Shown here: positions 44,809 through 53,486 of the stretch, in pieces
Layout of the letters: every line of letters begins with the position of its first letter
Position numbering within the stretch: the first letter of the stretch is position 1
DNA from: an uncultured Ruminococcus sp.
GTDB taxonomy: Bacteria; Bacillota; Clostridia; Oscillospirales; Ruminococcaceae
Assembly (NCBI GenBank): GCA_934435205.1
Contig: CAKSAK010000003.1
Coordinates: 62,001-126,000, forward strand
Direction of reading: 5' to 3'
DNA length: 64,000 nt
Notes under the pieces: model-generated
What the model was told of the DNA's origin: nothing
What the model saw: the letters and a program-made list of their open reading frames with translations, nothing else
Database searches by the model: none
Translations under genes and position numbers: made by a program

Positions 44809-46056
44809 TTGAAAAAAATTCTTGTTATGCTTATTTGTTTTGTGACACTTTGCTCTTGCGGGGGAGAGGTCAACTCCCAGAGGGACAGGCTTGTGACTAT
44901 GGAAAAAGCATCGGTGATACCTGTGTGCGGAGAGAAAAACTACAGTAATATGGAAACGTCACACAAGCTTAATTATACAGTGCAGAAAGCTATATGGATA
45001 TCCTATATTGACCTTGCTGATATGCTAACCGGGAAAAGTGCCGAGGAGTTTCGTGCGAATTTTTCGCAGGCGTGCGAAAATGCTTTAAGCATAGGCTGTA
45101 ATACGCTGTATGTTCACGTCAGACCTTTCGGGGACGCTATATATGATTCGGAATTTTATCCTGCTTCAAGATATATAACAGGCATGGCAGGGGAGCAGGG
45201 TGACTTCGACCCACTTGATATAATGATACAGACTGCACATGATAAGGGGCTTTCTTTTCACGCATGGATAAACCCTCTCCGGAGTGAGAATGAGGAATGT
45301 TTCCAGGATTATGATGATAGTTTTCCACTGAAAAAGTGGTATGACGAGGACAACGGCTATCTTGAGAGCGTTGAGGGGGACAGCCATTTGTGGCTCGACC
45401 CTGCTTATGATGAGGTAAGGCAGCTTATCGCAGAGGGTGCGGCGGAGCTTGCGGAAAATTATGATATTGACGGCTTGCACTTTGATGATTATTTTTACCC
45501 CACAACTGACGAGAAATTTGACGCTCAGTGCTTTTCCGCTCAGACGGAGTTTGACGATCTTGCAAAATGGCGGCTGAACAATATCTCCCTTATGGTGGGG
45601 GAGATATACAGTGCGGTAAAAGCTGTGGATAAGGATATTCTTGTGGGAGTTTCGCCACAGGGGAATATGGAAAACAACTATGAGTATATGTACGCTGATG
45701 TGAAAAAGTGGTGTACTGAGGAGGGGTATATAGACTACATTTGTCCGCAGATATATTTCGGTTATGAAAATTCTGTGAAGCCTTATGAGGACACCCTACA
45801 GCAATGGGCGAATATCTGCACAACTGATGTTACGCTGGTGGCAGGTCTTGGGGCATATAAGATAGACAGCGAGAGTGAATTTTCTGAAAATATCGGCATT
45901 ATCGGCAGGCAGATAAATGACGCTGTGGTTAGTTATAACTACGCAGGAGCGGCAGTCTACGGCTATGGAAGCTTGTTTGGTGGCAGTGATAGAGGCACTC
46001 AGGAGCAGAAGTGTATCGAAACTGCTTTTGATAAACTTGACACATCTGTAAAATGA
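44809..46056 (+). CDS. Lipoprotein with glycoside-hydrolase-like (GHL10/YngK) domain
   Basis: 415 residues from TTG 44809 (GGAGGG upstream). Lipobox LCSC puts the anchored Cys at position 17. The GHL10/DUF187-type TIM barrel shows IWISYIDLADML, LYVHVRPFGDAIYDS, FHAWINPLR, HLWLDPAYDEVRQ, DIDGLHFDDYFYP and VGVSPQGNM. Family members are predicted cell-wall glycosidases; the exact substrate is unknown. TATAAT at 44771 is probably its -10, with no clear -35. Confidence 0.87.
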   Translation: MKKILVMLICFVTLCSCGGEVNSQRDRLVTMEKASVIPVCGEKNYSNMETSHKLNYTVQKAIWISYIDLADMLTGKSAEEFRANFSQACENALSIGCNTLYVHVRPFGDAIYDSEFYPASRYITGMAGEQGDFDPLDIMIQTAHDKGLSFHAWINPLRSENEECFQDYDDSFPLKKWYDEDNGYLESVEGDSHLWLDPAYDEVRQLIAEGAAELAENYDIDGLHFDDYFYPTTDEKFDAQCFSAQTEFDDLAKWRLNNISLMVGEIYSAVKAVDKDILVGVSPQGNMENNYEYMYADVKKWCTEEGYIDYICPQIYFGYENSVKPYEDTLQQWANICTTDVTLVAGLGAYKIDSESEFSENIGIIGRQINDAVVSYNYAGAAVYGYGSLFGGSDRGTQEQKCIETAFDKLDTSVK

Positions 46057-46141
46057 TATGCGGTATATGAATGTTGGTATGTAAAATGTAAACAAATTGT
46101 GATATATCATTATAAAATTTATGGAAGTAAACAAAAAACTA

Positions 46142-46170
46142 TTGAAATTTCTTTTTAAATATAGTATAAT
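46142..46170 (+). promoter_or_regulatory. Promoter of the NfnAB-type operon
   Basis: TTGAAA (46142-46147), 17 bp, TATAAT (46165-46170). Confidence 0.85.
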
Positions 46171-46261
46171 GTTATATGCTATAAGGCAGTAATAGAAATT
46201 ATTTTTGTGTTACTTGTCTAAAACCTATGGCGTTTTGCTAATTATTCAGGGAGGGATTTTA

Positions 46262-47095
46262 GTGTACAAAATCGTAACAAGAAGACAGCTCAACGACTCT
46301 GTTGTTCTTATGGAGATCGACGCACCTTACATTGCCGCTAAGGCAGAGGCTGGTCAGTTCATTATCTACAGAGTTGATGAGAAGGGCGAGCGTGTTCCGC
46401 TCACTATCGCTGACTATGACAGAGAAAAGGGTACTATCACAATTATTTTCCAGGTGGTAGGTGCTTCCACAACAGAGCTTTCAAGACTCAATGAGGGCGA
46501 CTATATCCATGATGTTGTTGGTCCTCTCGGCGTTGCTACAGAGTATGACGAGGGTATCAAGAGAGTTGCAGTAGTAGGTGGCGGCGTTGGTTGTGCTATC
46601 GCTTATCCACAGGCTAAGAAGCTCCATAGCATGGGCGTTGAAGTTGACCTTATCGCAGGCTTCAGAAGCAAGGATATCGTTATCCTCGAGGACGAAATGG
46701 GCAAGGCTTCTTCACATCTTCATATCTGTACAGACGACGGTTCATACGGCTATCACGGATTTGTTACAAACAAGCTCCAGGAGCTTATTGACGGCGGTGC
46801 TAAGTTTGACGAAGTTATCGCTATCGGACCTGTTCCAATGATGAAGTTCGTTTGCAAGGTAACAAAGCCTTATGATATCAAGACTCTCGTTTCACTCAAC
46901 CCTATCATGATCGACGGCACAGGAATGTGCGGCGGATGTCGTGTAACTGTTGACGGCAAGATCAAGTATGCTTGCGTTGACGGTCCAGACTTTGACGGTC
47001 AGAAGGTAGATTTCGATGAGCTTATGAGAAGAAACTCAACTTATAAGGAGCATGAAAAGGCTCACTTGTGCAGACTTACTGGAGGTGTAAGATAA
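46262..47095 (+). CDS. Ferredoxin-NADP reductase alpha subunit (NfnA/SudB type)
   Basis: 277 residues from GTG 46262 (GGGAGGG upstream; the longer frame to 46205 has no ribosome site). FAD domain (~1-95), NAD-binding VAVVGGGVGCAIAYPQA (~103), and a 2Fe-2S site GTGMCGGCRV ... YACVDGPDFDG (~222-245). Known as the small subunit of NADH-dependent reduced ferredoxin:NADP+ oxidoreductase or sulfide dehydrogenase. Stop and next ATG overlap by one base (TAATG). Confidence 0.9.
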   Translation: MYKIVTRRQLNDSVVLMEIDAPYIAAKAEAGQFIIYRVDEKGERVPLTIADYDREKGTITIIFQVVGASTTELSRLNEGDYIHDVVGPLGVATEYDEGIKRVAVVGGGVGCAIAYPQAKKLHSMGVEVDLIAGFRSKDIVILEDEMGKASSHLHICTDDGSYGYHGFVTNKLQELIDGGAKFDEVIAIGPVPMMKFVCKVTKPYDIKTLVSLNPIMIDGTGMCGGCRVTVDGKIKYACVDGPDFDGQKVDFDELMRRNSTYKEHEKAHLCRLTGGVR

Positions 47096-48480
47096 TGGCT
47101 AATATGAGTTTGACAAAGACTCCTATCGCAGAGCAGGAGCCAAAGGTAAGAGCTAGAAACTTCAAGGAAGTTACTCTTGGTTACACCCCTGAGCAGGCTA
47201 TAGAGGAAGCTCAGAGATGTCTTAACTGCAAGCACAAGCCTTGTATGACAGGATGTCCTGTAAGCGTTAGGATACCTGAGTTTATCGCAAAGGTAGCAGA
47301 GGGCAAGTTTGAAGAAGCTTATGCTATCATCAAGACAACAAACGCTCTGCCGGCTGTTTGCGGACGTGTATGTCCACAGGAGCATCAGTGCGAGGGCAAG
47401 TGTGTAAGAGGTATCAAGGGTGAGCCTGTTGGTATAGGCAGACTTGAGAGATTCTGTGCAGACTATATGATGGACAAGGCAGTTGCCGTAGAAAAGGCTG
47501 AGCCAAACGGTCATAAGGTAGCTGTTGTCGGCGGTGGTCCTTCAAGTCTTACAGTTGCAGGCGACCTTGCTAAGCTTGGTTATGATGTAACTATCTATGA
47601 GGCATTCCATACAGCAGGCGGCGTTCTTATGTATGGTATCCCTGAGTTCAGACTTCCAAAGGCTATCGTTCAGCACGAGATAGACAACCTGACAAACATG
47701 GGTGTACATATCATGACAAACATGGTTATCGGCAGAGTTCTTTCTATCGACGAGCTTATGGGCATGGGCTATGAAGCTGTATTCGTAGGCTCAGGCGCAG
47801 GTCTTCCAAGATTCATGGGTATCGAGGGCGAAGGCCTTGTAGGCGTTTACTCTGCTAACGAGTACCTTACAAGAATCAACCTTATGAAGGCATACAAGGA
47901 CGATTATGAGACTCCTATCATGAAGTCTAAGAACGTAGCTGTAGTAGGCGGCGGTAACGTTGCTATGGACGCTGCACGTTCTGCAATGCGTCTTGGCGCT
48001 GAGCACGTTTATATCGTATACAGACGTTCAATGGACGAGATTCCTGCAAGAAAGGAAGAAGTTCATCATGCTCAGGAAGAGGGCATCGAGTTCCTCGTTC
48101 TTAATAATCCAGTTAAGATAGTTGGCGACGAGAACGGTCACGTTAAGGGCATGGAGTGCATCAAAATGGAGCTTGGCGAGCCTGATGCAAGCGGCAGAAG
48201 ACGTCCTATCCCTGTTGAGGGTTCAAACTTCATTCTTGACGTTGACACAGCTATCATGTCTATTGGTACTTCACCAAACCCACTTATCAGAAGCACAACT
48301 CCTGGTCTTGAAACAAACGATCACGGCTGCCTTATCGTTGACGAGAACGAGTCAACAACTAAGGAAGGCGTATATGCAGGCGGTGACGCTGTTACAGGCG
48401 CTGCTACTGTTATCCTCGCTATGGGCGCAGGCAAAAAGGCTGCCGCTGCTATCGACGAGTATATCAAGAACAAGAAATAA
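47095..48480 (+). CDS. NfnB/SudA/GltD-type FAD- and Fe-S-containing oxidoreductase
   Basis: 461 residues. N-terminal 4Fe-4S region CLNCKHKPCMTGCP and CGRVCPQEHQCEGKC, then FAD-binding VAVVGGGPSSLTVAGDL and NADP-binding VAVVGGGNVAMDAARSA, ending AGGDAVTGAATVILAMGAGKKAA. Often labelled glutamate synthase small subunit. The adjacent alpha subunit makes NfnAB, an electron-bifurcating NADH/ferredoxin/NADPH enzyme, the better reading. Confidence 0.9.
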   Translation: MANMSLTKTPIAEQEPKVRARNFKEVTLGYTPEQAIEEAQRCLNCKHKPCMTGCPVSVRIPEFIAKVAEGKFEEAYAIIKTTNALPAVCGRVCPQEHQCEGKCVRGIKGEPVGIGRLERFCADYMMDKAVAVEKAEPNGHKVAVVGGGPSSLTVAGDLAKLGYDVTIYEAFHTAGGVLMYGIPEFRLPKAIVQHEIDNLTNMGVHIMTNMVIGRVLSIDELMGMGYEAVFVGSGAGLPRFMGIEGEGLVGVYSANEYLTRINLMKAYKDDYETPIMKSKNVAVVGGGNVAMDAARSAMRLGAEHVYIVYRRSMDEIPARKEEVHHAQEEGIEFLVLNNPVKIVGDENGHVKGMECIKMELGEPDASGRRRPIPVEGSNFILDVDTAIMSIGTSPNPLIRSTTPGLETNDHGCLIVDENESTTKEGVYAGGDAVTGAATVILAMGAGKKAAAAIDEYIKNKK

Positions 48481-48513
48481 TTTCTTGTAAATGAAAATTA
48501 TTTGTTAAAAGGC

Positions 48514-48542
48514 TTGAAGTTTGTGCAAATATCTGATATACT
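48514..48542 (+). promoter_or_regulatory. Promoter of yajC
   Basis: TTGAAG (48514-48519), 17 bp, TATACT (48537-48542). Confidence 0.7.
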
Positions 48543-48574
48543 AATATAGTATTATTAGATTTGGAGGTCTTTTG

Positions 48575-48907
48575 ATGAATTTGTCAGCAATTATTTCAGT
48601 TTTGGCTGCTGAGCAGAGTTCACCTGCATCACTTGCCATGACTTTTATCCCACTGGTACTCATAATCGTGTTCTTCTATTTCTTTATTATCCGCCCGCAG
48701 AAAAAGCAGGATAAGAAAGACGCTGAAATGAGAGATAACCTTGAGATAGGCGATGAGGTAGTTACAAACGGCGGAATCGTTGGCATCGTGTTCTCTATCA
48801 AGGACGACACTGTCGTTATTGAAACAGGCGGAGACAGAAGCAAGATCCGTGTTAAGAAGTGGGCTATCGCTAAGAATGAAACACTTCATGACGGTGACGC
48901 AAAGTAA
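48575..48907 (+). CDS. yajC: Preprotein translocase subunit YajC
   Basis: 110 residues from ATG 48575 (GGAGGT 6 nt upstream). One membrane helix (~20-42) followed by the signature FIIRPQKKQDKK and EIGDEVVTNGGIVG. Accessory of SecDF/SecYEG. Confidence 0.94.
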   Translation: MNLSAIISVLAAEQSSPASLAMTFIPLVLIIVFFYFFIIRPQKKQDKKDAEMRDNLEIGDEVVTNGGIVGIVFSIKDDTVVIETGGDRSKIRVKKWAIAKNETLHDGDAK

Positions 48908-48918
48908 ATATTGCTTAC

Positions 48919-48953
48919 AAAGGACGGGTAGTTTTTTATCCGTCCTTTTTGTT
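48919..48953 (+). terminator. Terminator after yajC
   Basis: AAAGGACGG / CCGTCCTTT stem then TTGTTTTG. Confidence 0.8.
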
Positions 48954-49021
48954 TTGTGTTCTTATTATTCGTGGCTGTGAATATAATTTTCCTAGGGAAT
49001 TTTGTTTGCGGGGGTGCGGAT

Positions 49022-49426
49022 ATGAAAAATAACAAGCTTTTCGGGGGCAGAAAGCTTTCTGTGCTGTCATCTACAGCGATGTCTGCCTGCGTGGGGTGCG
49101 GTGCGATATTTGTGGCTGTGCTTGCGTTTGCCTATGTTATCACTAAGATAGACGCTACCGACCTTATGCTGTCGGTGATGTCAACAGCGGCACTTGGTAT
49201 CGGGGCGTATGCAGGGGGATATGTCTGCGGAAAAAGGCAACGTAGAAACGGTCTGCTTTCAGGGGTGCTGTGCGGTGTGTTCATTTTTCTTATCATTGTC
49301 ATTCTCAGCGCACTGTTTTCAAAAGCGGCGGAAAGCTTTTCCGTGCCTGCAAAGCTTGTGCTTACCCTTGTGTGTGCAGGCGTAGGCGGAGTTGTAGGGG
49401 TAAATTCTAAAAGCAGCCGTTTTTGA
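49022..49426 (+). CDS. TIGR04086-type four-helix membrane protein
   Basis: 134 residues from ATG 49022 (GGGGGTG upstream). Four membrane helices with Gly-rich packing (GIGAYAGGYVCGKRQRRNG, VCAGVGGVVGVNSK) match TIGR04086, a Clostridia family often encoded near the SCIFF peptide, as here. Function unknown. Confidence 0.75.
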   Translation: MKNNKLFGGRKLSVLSSTAMSACVGCGAIFVAVLAFAYVITKIDATDLMLSVMSTAALGIGAYAGGYVCGKRQRRNGLLSGVLCGVFIFLIIVILSALFSKAAESFSVPAKLVLTLVCAGVGGVVGVNSKSSRF

Positions 49427-49524
49427 TAAGGATAAATATTTATACTGCATTAACTATTCGTTCATAAAACACAGTGGGATATGTGGTATAATTAATGTAA
49501 ATCAATTATTGGAGGTAAAATCCT

Positions 49525-49668
49525 ATGAAACATATCAAGACGATCAATAAGGCTAATCTCAAGAAGACTGCTGCTAAGGGTGGCTGCGGTAAGTGTCAGG
49601 CATCATGTCAGTCAGCTTGCAAGACCTCCTGCACAGTTGCTAACCAGAAGTGCGAGAGAGAGGCTTAA
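49525..49668 (+). CDS. scfA: SCIFF ranthipeptide precursor (six cysteines in forty-five)
   Basis: 47 residues, with GGAGG before ATG 49525. Basic leader MKHIKTINKANLKKTAAKGG, then a core with Cys at 21, 24, 28, 32, 36 and 43 (GCGKCQASCQSAC...). This is the conserved SCIFF precursor of Clostridia. Its Cys side chains are joined by thioether bonds to other residues by the maturase that follows. A TATAAT at 49482-49487 is the likely -10. A terminator between scfA and scfB suggests that the peptide is made in excess of its enzyme. Confidence 0.95.
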   Translation: MKHIKTINKANLKKTAAKGGCGKCQASCQSACKTSCTVANQKCEREA

Positions 49669-49712
49669 TATTCCGATCTTTCTGAGGCGTGCGAGCGTAC
49701 ACACGCCTTGCT

Positions 49713-49743
49713 AAAGGGACATTTTTATGTCCCTTTATTTTTG
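49713..49743 (+). terminator. Terminator or attenuator between scfA and scfB
   Basis: Perfect AAAGGGACAT / ATGTCCCTTT stem followed by ATTTTT. A weaker GAGGCGTG/CACGCC hairpin precedes it at 49684-49707. Confidence 0.85.
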
Positions 49744-49786
49744 TATAAATTTGTATAGGAATATAAATGCGAAAGGTGATTTTTGA

Positions 49787-51160
49787 ATGATACACAAGTT
49801 TAAGCTTGGCGGCTTTAATGCACTGCTTGACGTGAACAGCGGTGGAGTACATATTATAGACGATCTGACATATGATCTGTTAGACAATGTTGAGCCGCCT
49901 TTTGAGGAGAAGTGTCCTGAGGACGTTGTAAGAAAGCTGTCAAAGATGTATGACAGCAAGGATATCGAGGATTGCTATGAGGAGATAGTTTCTCTTTATA
50001 ATGACAAGATATTGTTCAGCGAGGACGATTACGAGAAGTACGCCCTGTCTGCTGTGGCTTCGCCTATCAAGGCGATGTGTCTGCATATCGCTCACGACTG
50101 TAACCTGAGATGTAAATATTGCTTTGCTTCAACAGGCGATTTCGGTCAGGGCAGAATGCTTATGGACTATGAAACAGGCAAGCGTGCTATAGATTTTCTT
50201 ATAGAGCGTTCAGGAGACAGAAAGTTTCTTGAGGTGGACTTCTTTGGCGGTGAGCCGTCACTGAATTTCGGTACGGTAGAAAAGCTTGTTGAGTATGCAC
50301 GTTCACAGGAGGAACCTCACAACAAGAAGTTCAGATTTACTGTTACCACAAACGGTGTACACCTCACTGACGAGATGATAGACTTCATCAACAAGGAAAT
50401 GTACAACGTTGTTCTGTCTATCGACGGAAGAAAAGAAGTCAATGACAGAATGAGAGTGCGTGTTGACGGTTCAGGAAGCTACGACAAGATTATCCCTAAC
50501 TTTAAGAAGCTTGTTGAGAAACGTCCTAAGAACAAGGATTGGTATGTAAGAGGCACTTACACAAAGTATAATCTTGACTTCTCAAACGATATCATGCACC
50601 TTTATGACCTTGGCTTCGACCAGATATCCGTTGAGCCTGTTATGGCTGACCCTAGCGAGCCTTATGCTATCACAGAAGCTGACCTTCCTAAGATCTTCAA
50701 GGAGTATGAGATACTTTCTGAGAAGATACAGAAGATAAGGGACGAGGGCAAGTTCATAAACTTCTTCCACTTTATGATAGACCTCGATCAAGGTCCTTGT
50801 GCGATCAAGAGACTTAGGGGCTGTGGAAGCGGAAACGAGTATGTTTCTGTTACTCCTGACGGTGATATTTACCCATGTCATCAGTTTGTTGGTATCACCG
50901 AGTTCAAAATGGGCAATCTCTATGAGGGCACATTCAACGAGGAAATGAAAGATATGTTTGCTCATGCACACGTTTACAACAAGCCTGAGTGCAAAAAGTG
51001 CTGGGCAAAGTTCTATTGCAGTGGCGGTTGCAATGCAAACAACTACATTTACGCAGGGGATATCCACAACGCACACAAGCTGTCATGTCAGATACAGAAG
51101 AAGCGTCTTGAATGTGCTATCATGATGAAGGCTGTTAAAATGCTCGACAGTGCGGAATGA
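49787..51160 (+). CDS. scfB: Radical SAM SCIFF maturase (thioether-forming)
   Basis: 457 residues. N-terminal RiPP-recognition-like region (~1-90), radical SAM cluster CNLRCKYCFA (~105-114), and a C-terminal SPASM/twitch region with Cys in CAIKRLRGCGSG, YPCHQ and CKKCWAKFYCSGGC. AAAGGTG before ATG 49787. Position after scfA fixes the function with high certainty. Confidence 0.95.
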   Translation: MIHKFKLGGFNALLDVNSGGVHIIDDLTYDLLDNVEPPFEEKCPEDVVRKLSKMYDSKDIEDCYEEIVSLYNDKILFSEDDYEKYALSAVASPIKAMCLHIAHDCNLRCKYCFASTGDFGQGRMLMDYETGKRAIDFLIERSGDRKFLEVDFFGGEPSLNFGTVEKLVEYARSQEEPHNKKFRFTVTTNGVHLTDEMIDFINKEMYNVVLSIDGRKEVNDRMRVRVDGSGSYDKIIPNFKKLVEKRPKNKDWYVRGTYTKYNLDFSNDIMHLYDLGFDQISVEPVMADPSEPYAITEADLPKIFKEYEILSEKIQKIRDEGKFINFFHFMIDLDQGPCAIKRLRGCGSGNEYVSVTPDGDIYPCHQFVGITEFKMGNLYEGTFNEEMKDMFAHAHVYNKPECKKCWAKFYCSGGCNANNYIYAGDIHNAHKLSCQIQKKRLECAIMMKAVKMLDSAE

Positions 51161-51273
51161 ATATAAATATTTTGTAAACTTTGCGTATGCTTAGTTTTGT
51201 GTACATATATAAACTAAATATGTACTAAAACGTTTGAAGTTTAACAAAAAAATTTGCTGAATAATCGGTTTAA

Positions 51274-51310
51274 AAAGCACGGAATAACAAATGACGTTAT
51301 TTCGTGCTTT
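51274..51310 (+). terminator. Hairpin after scfB
   Basis: 15-bp stem AAAGCACGGAATAAC / GTTATTTCGTGCTTT (one GU pair), 7-nt loop. The tail is not strongly T-rich, so termination may be partial. Confidence 0.6.
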
Positions 51311-51413
51311 CTGCTGTTATTACATAGTATGATAATGTCGGAAAACAGCAAAATATGTCTGTAATATTAATAAGTATTAAGATAAATATAATGTATACTA
51401 AGCTGGTAGCTTA

Positions 51414-51442
51414 TTGACAAAGCGGGTCGAATTTAGTATAAT
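51414..51442 (+). promoter_or_regulatory. Consensus promoter of the SipW/TasA-like locus
   Basis: Perfect TTGACA (51414-51419), 17 bp, TATAAT (51437-51442). The start site is expected just before the leader element at 51455. Confidence 0.9.
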
Positions 51443-51454
51443 ATTGACATAAAC

Positions 51455-51520
51455 AAAAGGTGCTTGGCGGTCATGTTACCGCAAATCTGCTATAACGAGC
51501 GCCCTCTGTATCGGACAGTA
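51455..51520 (+). ncRNA. Leader RNA resembling the 5' (Alu) domain of SRP RNA
   Basis: GGTGCTTG (51459-51466) pairs with CGAGCGCC (51496-51503), enclosing a GCGGT/ACCGC hairpin (51467-51482) and the single-stranded AAATCTGCTATAA. The order GUGCU-GGCGG ... CCGCAA-UC-GCUAUA recalls the Alu domain of bacterial SRP RNA. The S domain (GGUCAG...GGAAGCAGC) is absent before the next gene. Family match is from memory and needs a covariance search. Confidence 0.45.
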
Positions 51521-51556
51521 TAAAACGACAAATTATTATGAAAAGGACGAAGAGAT

Positions 51557-52555
51557 ATGAAAACTAATGAAAAGAAGAATACTTCTGCTAAGAAGAAACT
51601 TATACCTGCAGTTGCAATGCTCACAACTTCTGCTGTAATGCTTTCTACTGCTACTTATGCTTGGTTTACAATGAGCAGAGAAGTTGAAGTAACAGGCATT
51701 AAGCTCACTGCTACAACTCCACAGACAATTGAAATTTCACTTGGTAAAGCTACAACTGGCAACACGCTGACTGCTGGACAAGAGGCAACTGCACCTGGTA
51801 CTGATGAAACACTTTGGTCACACACTGCTGCTACGGGTTCTGTATATAAAGATTTTGGTAAGCTTATTCCTGCATCTTCTGTTAATGGTTTTGATATGTT
51901 CTATACTGTAAAAGCAACAGAAAATGGTAAGAAAGTTTCTGATGTTGACAATCCTTTCAACAAGGCAACTACTGCTGCTGGCTGGGAATTTCAGGATGAC
52001 GGTAAATCTTCTGAAAAAGGTGATGCTGTTACAGCTGTTGATAAGGACGGCTCAGGATATTATCTTGACATTCCGGTTTGGTTCAGAACAACAAACACCA
52101 GCGATGTAAATCTTGGTCTTGATGTTGAGGTTAAGCAGGGTAGTGATAGTGATACAACTACAGAACTTTACAAGGCTGCCCGTGTTGCAATACTCCCTGA
52201 AACTAAGTCTGCACAGAATGTGTTCCTTGGTGCAGAGGGAAATGCTACTACAAATTACTACACAGACGGTAAGGCTGTTTCGACTGCGGCAGCAACTTTG
52301 ACTGCTTCATATGGTGATGTTTCTGTTGCAACAGAGGTTAAAGCTACTGACGGAAAGGTTACTAATGCTGCTAATGCAACACAGGTTGCTACTGTAACAA
52401 AATCAACGGGTACAGGTTATGGTGACGCTGTTAAGTATTACATTCGTGTATGGCTTGAGGGAGAAGATGAGGCTTGTTGGAATGCTAATGCAGGTCAGGA
52501 CTTCCAGGTTAACCTTAAATTCTATGACCTTTCAAACACAGGCACAGGTGTTTAA
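51557..52555 (+). CDS. TasA/camelysin-like secreted protein with SipW-type signal
   Basis: 332 residues. Basic N-terminus (KKNTSAKKK) and hydrophobic segment ~15-36 ending TYAWFT, the SipW-dependent signal pattern seen in TasA and camelysin. The mature part is Thr/Ala/Ser-rich beta-sandwich material, with KYYIRVWLEGEDEACW near the C-terminus as in TasA-type fibre subunits. No C-terminal anchor. Probably the major fibre or matrix subunit: strongest promoter, own terminator, first position. Its Thr/Ala-rich codon pattern differs from its neighbours. Confidence 0.85.
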   Translation: MKTNEKKNTSAKKKLIPAVAMLTTSAVMLSTATYAWFTMSREVEVTGIKLTATTPQTIEISLGKATTGNTLTAGQEATAPGTDETLWSHTAATGSVYKDFGKLIPASSVNGFDMFYTVKATENGKKVSDVDNPFNKATTAAGWEFQDDGKSSEKGDAVTAVDKDGSGYYLDIPVWFRTTNTSDVNLGLDVEVKQGSDSDTTTELYKAARVAILPETKSAQNVFLGAEGNATTNYYTDGKAVSTAAATLTASYGDVSVATEVKATDGKVTNAANATQVATVTKSTGTGYGDAVKYYIRVWLEGEDEACWNANAGQDFQVNLKFYDLSNTGTGV

Positions 52556-52572
52556 TCCATAACAATAAAACA

Positions 52573-52604
52573 AAAAAAGACGCCGAAGAAATTCGGCGTT
52601 TTTT
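52573..52604 (+). terminator. Terminator after the TasA-like gene
   Basis: ACGCCGAA / TTCGGCGT stem, GAAA loop, T-run. Confidence 0.9.
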
Positions 52605-52659
52605 GGTAAATGGGCATAAAAAATAATTTTCCATATTTGGGGAAATCTCCCGATTTTTC

Positions 52660-52688
52660 TTTACTTTTTGTCGAAAATATGCTATAAT
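52660..52688 (+). promoter_or_regulatory. Promoter of the assembly operon
   Basis: TATAAT at 52683-52688 with a weak TTTACT (52660-52665) 17 bp upstream. Confidence 0.5.
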
Positions 52689-52721
52689 AATACATTGGAA
52701 CAGGAAAGGAAGTGACTTGCT

Positions 52722-53468
52722 TTGAACGGTAATTCAACAGTTGACGGCGTTCGTGCTGTGGAGCTATTTTATAGACCTATAAAAAATACCGACAGCGGCA
52801 GGGTCACTTTTTTGCAGTCGCAAACAAGGCTCAATTCTCCTGTTATGGGAACGCTCATGCCTGCGGATTATCTCCCTGTGGCTCAGCTTTCCGACCAATG
52901 TGTTAGCATTTTCAAGCTTGCTTTAGTTCAGCTTTTGCAGGCTCTCGGCAAGTTTCACGAAAGGGAAGTTGACGTTGATTGGGCAAGCGTGTTCATGCCT
53001 GCAAGGTTTTTAAGGCAGACGGAAGCTCTGAGAGTTGTGACAGATTACTGCGATAAGTTTGGCGTGAAGTATGAGCGTGTCTGCTTTGAGCTGTCCGCTG
53101 ATGTGCTTGATGAATCTGACAGCACATCGGCAGATAACGTGGCTCTTATGAGAAGACAGGGCTTTCATTTTCTGCTTACTGGCTTCGGCACTGAGGGCTC
53201 TAAAATGCTGAAAACAGCCGAGTTCAAGGTGGATAATATCATGCTTGACGGCTCAGTGGCTCAGGTTCTTGGTAAGAGCGACAGATATGATACCTGCGTG
53301 AACTCTCTGCTGAATTTCGTTTTTGACCTTAATGCTGAGGTCATAGCTGACGGCATTATTGATGATAAGCAGGTCAAAAAGCTCAGCGGTATGCAGTGCC
53401 TTTACTATTCGGGAGAAAAAGCAGGAAAATATATTGCGGAGAGATACGTTCGCAATAGAAATGAGTAA
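52722..53468 (+). CDS. Degenerate EAL-domain protein (pseudo-phosphodiesterase)
   Basis: 248 residues from TTG 52722 (AGGAAAGGAAG upstream). The EAL TIM-barrel layout is recognisable: VRAVELFYRP in the place of the EAL motif, CFELSADVLDES, then FLLTGFGTEGSKMLKTAEFKVDNIMLD where active enzymes have DDFGTGYSSL and DxIKID, and EVIADGIIDDKQVKKL for VIAEGVE. The catalytic DD pair, the Glu of the VIAEGVE loop and part of the EAL motif are lost, so c-di-GMP hydrolysis is unlikely. A scaffold or c-di-GMP sensor role is inferred from its place in a surface-matrix operon. Confidence 0.7.
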   Translation: MNGNSTVDGVRAVELFYRPIKNTDSGRVTFLQSQTRLNSPVMGTLMPADYLPVAQLSDQCVSIFKLALVQLLQALGKFHEREVDVDWASVFMPARFLRQTEALRVVTDYCDKFGVKYERVCFELSADVLDESDSTSADNVALMRRQGFHFLLTGFGTEGSKMLKTAEFKVDNIMLDGSVAQVLGKSDRYDTCVNSLLNFVFDLNAEVIADGIIDDKQVKKLSGMQCLYYSGEKAGKYIAERYVRNRNE

Positions 53469-53486
53469 AAAACGGGTGATACGGTT

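Noticed and set aside
47095..48480. Glutamate synthase small subunit (GltD)
   Set aside because: Similarity is real, but there is no gltB nearby and the coupled NfnA-type subunit points to an NfnAB/SudAB enzyme.
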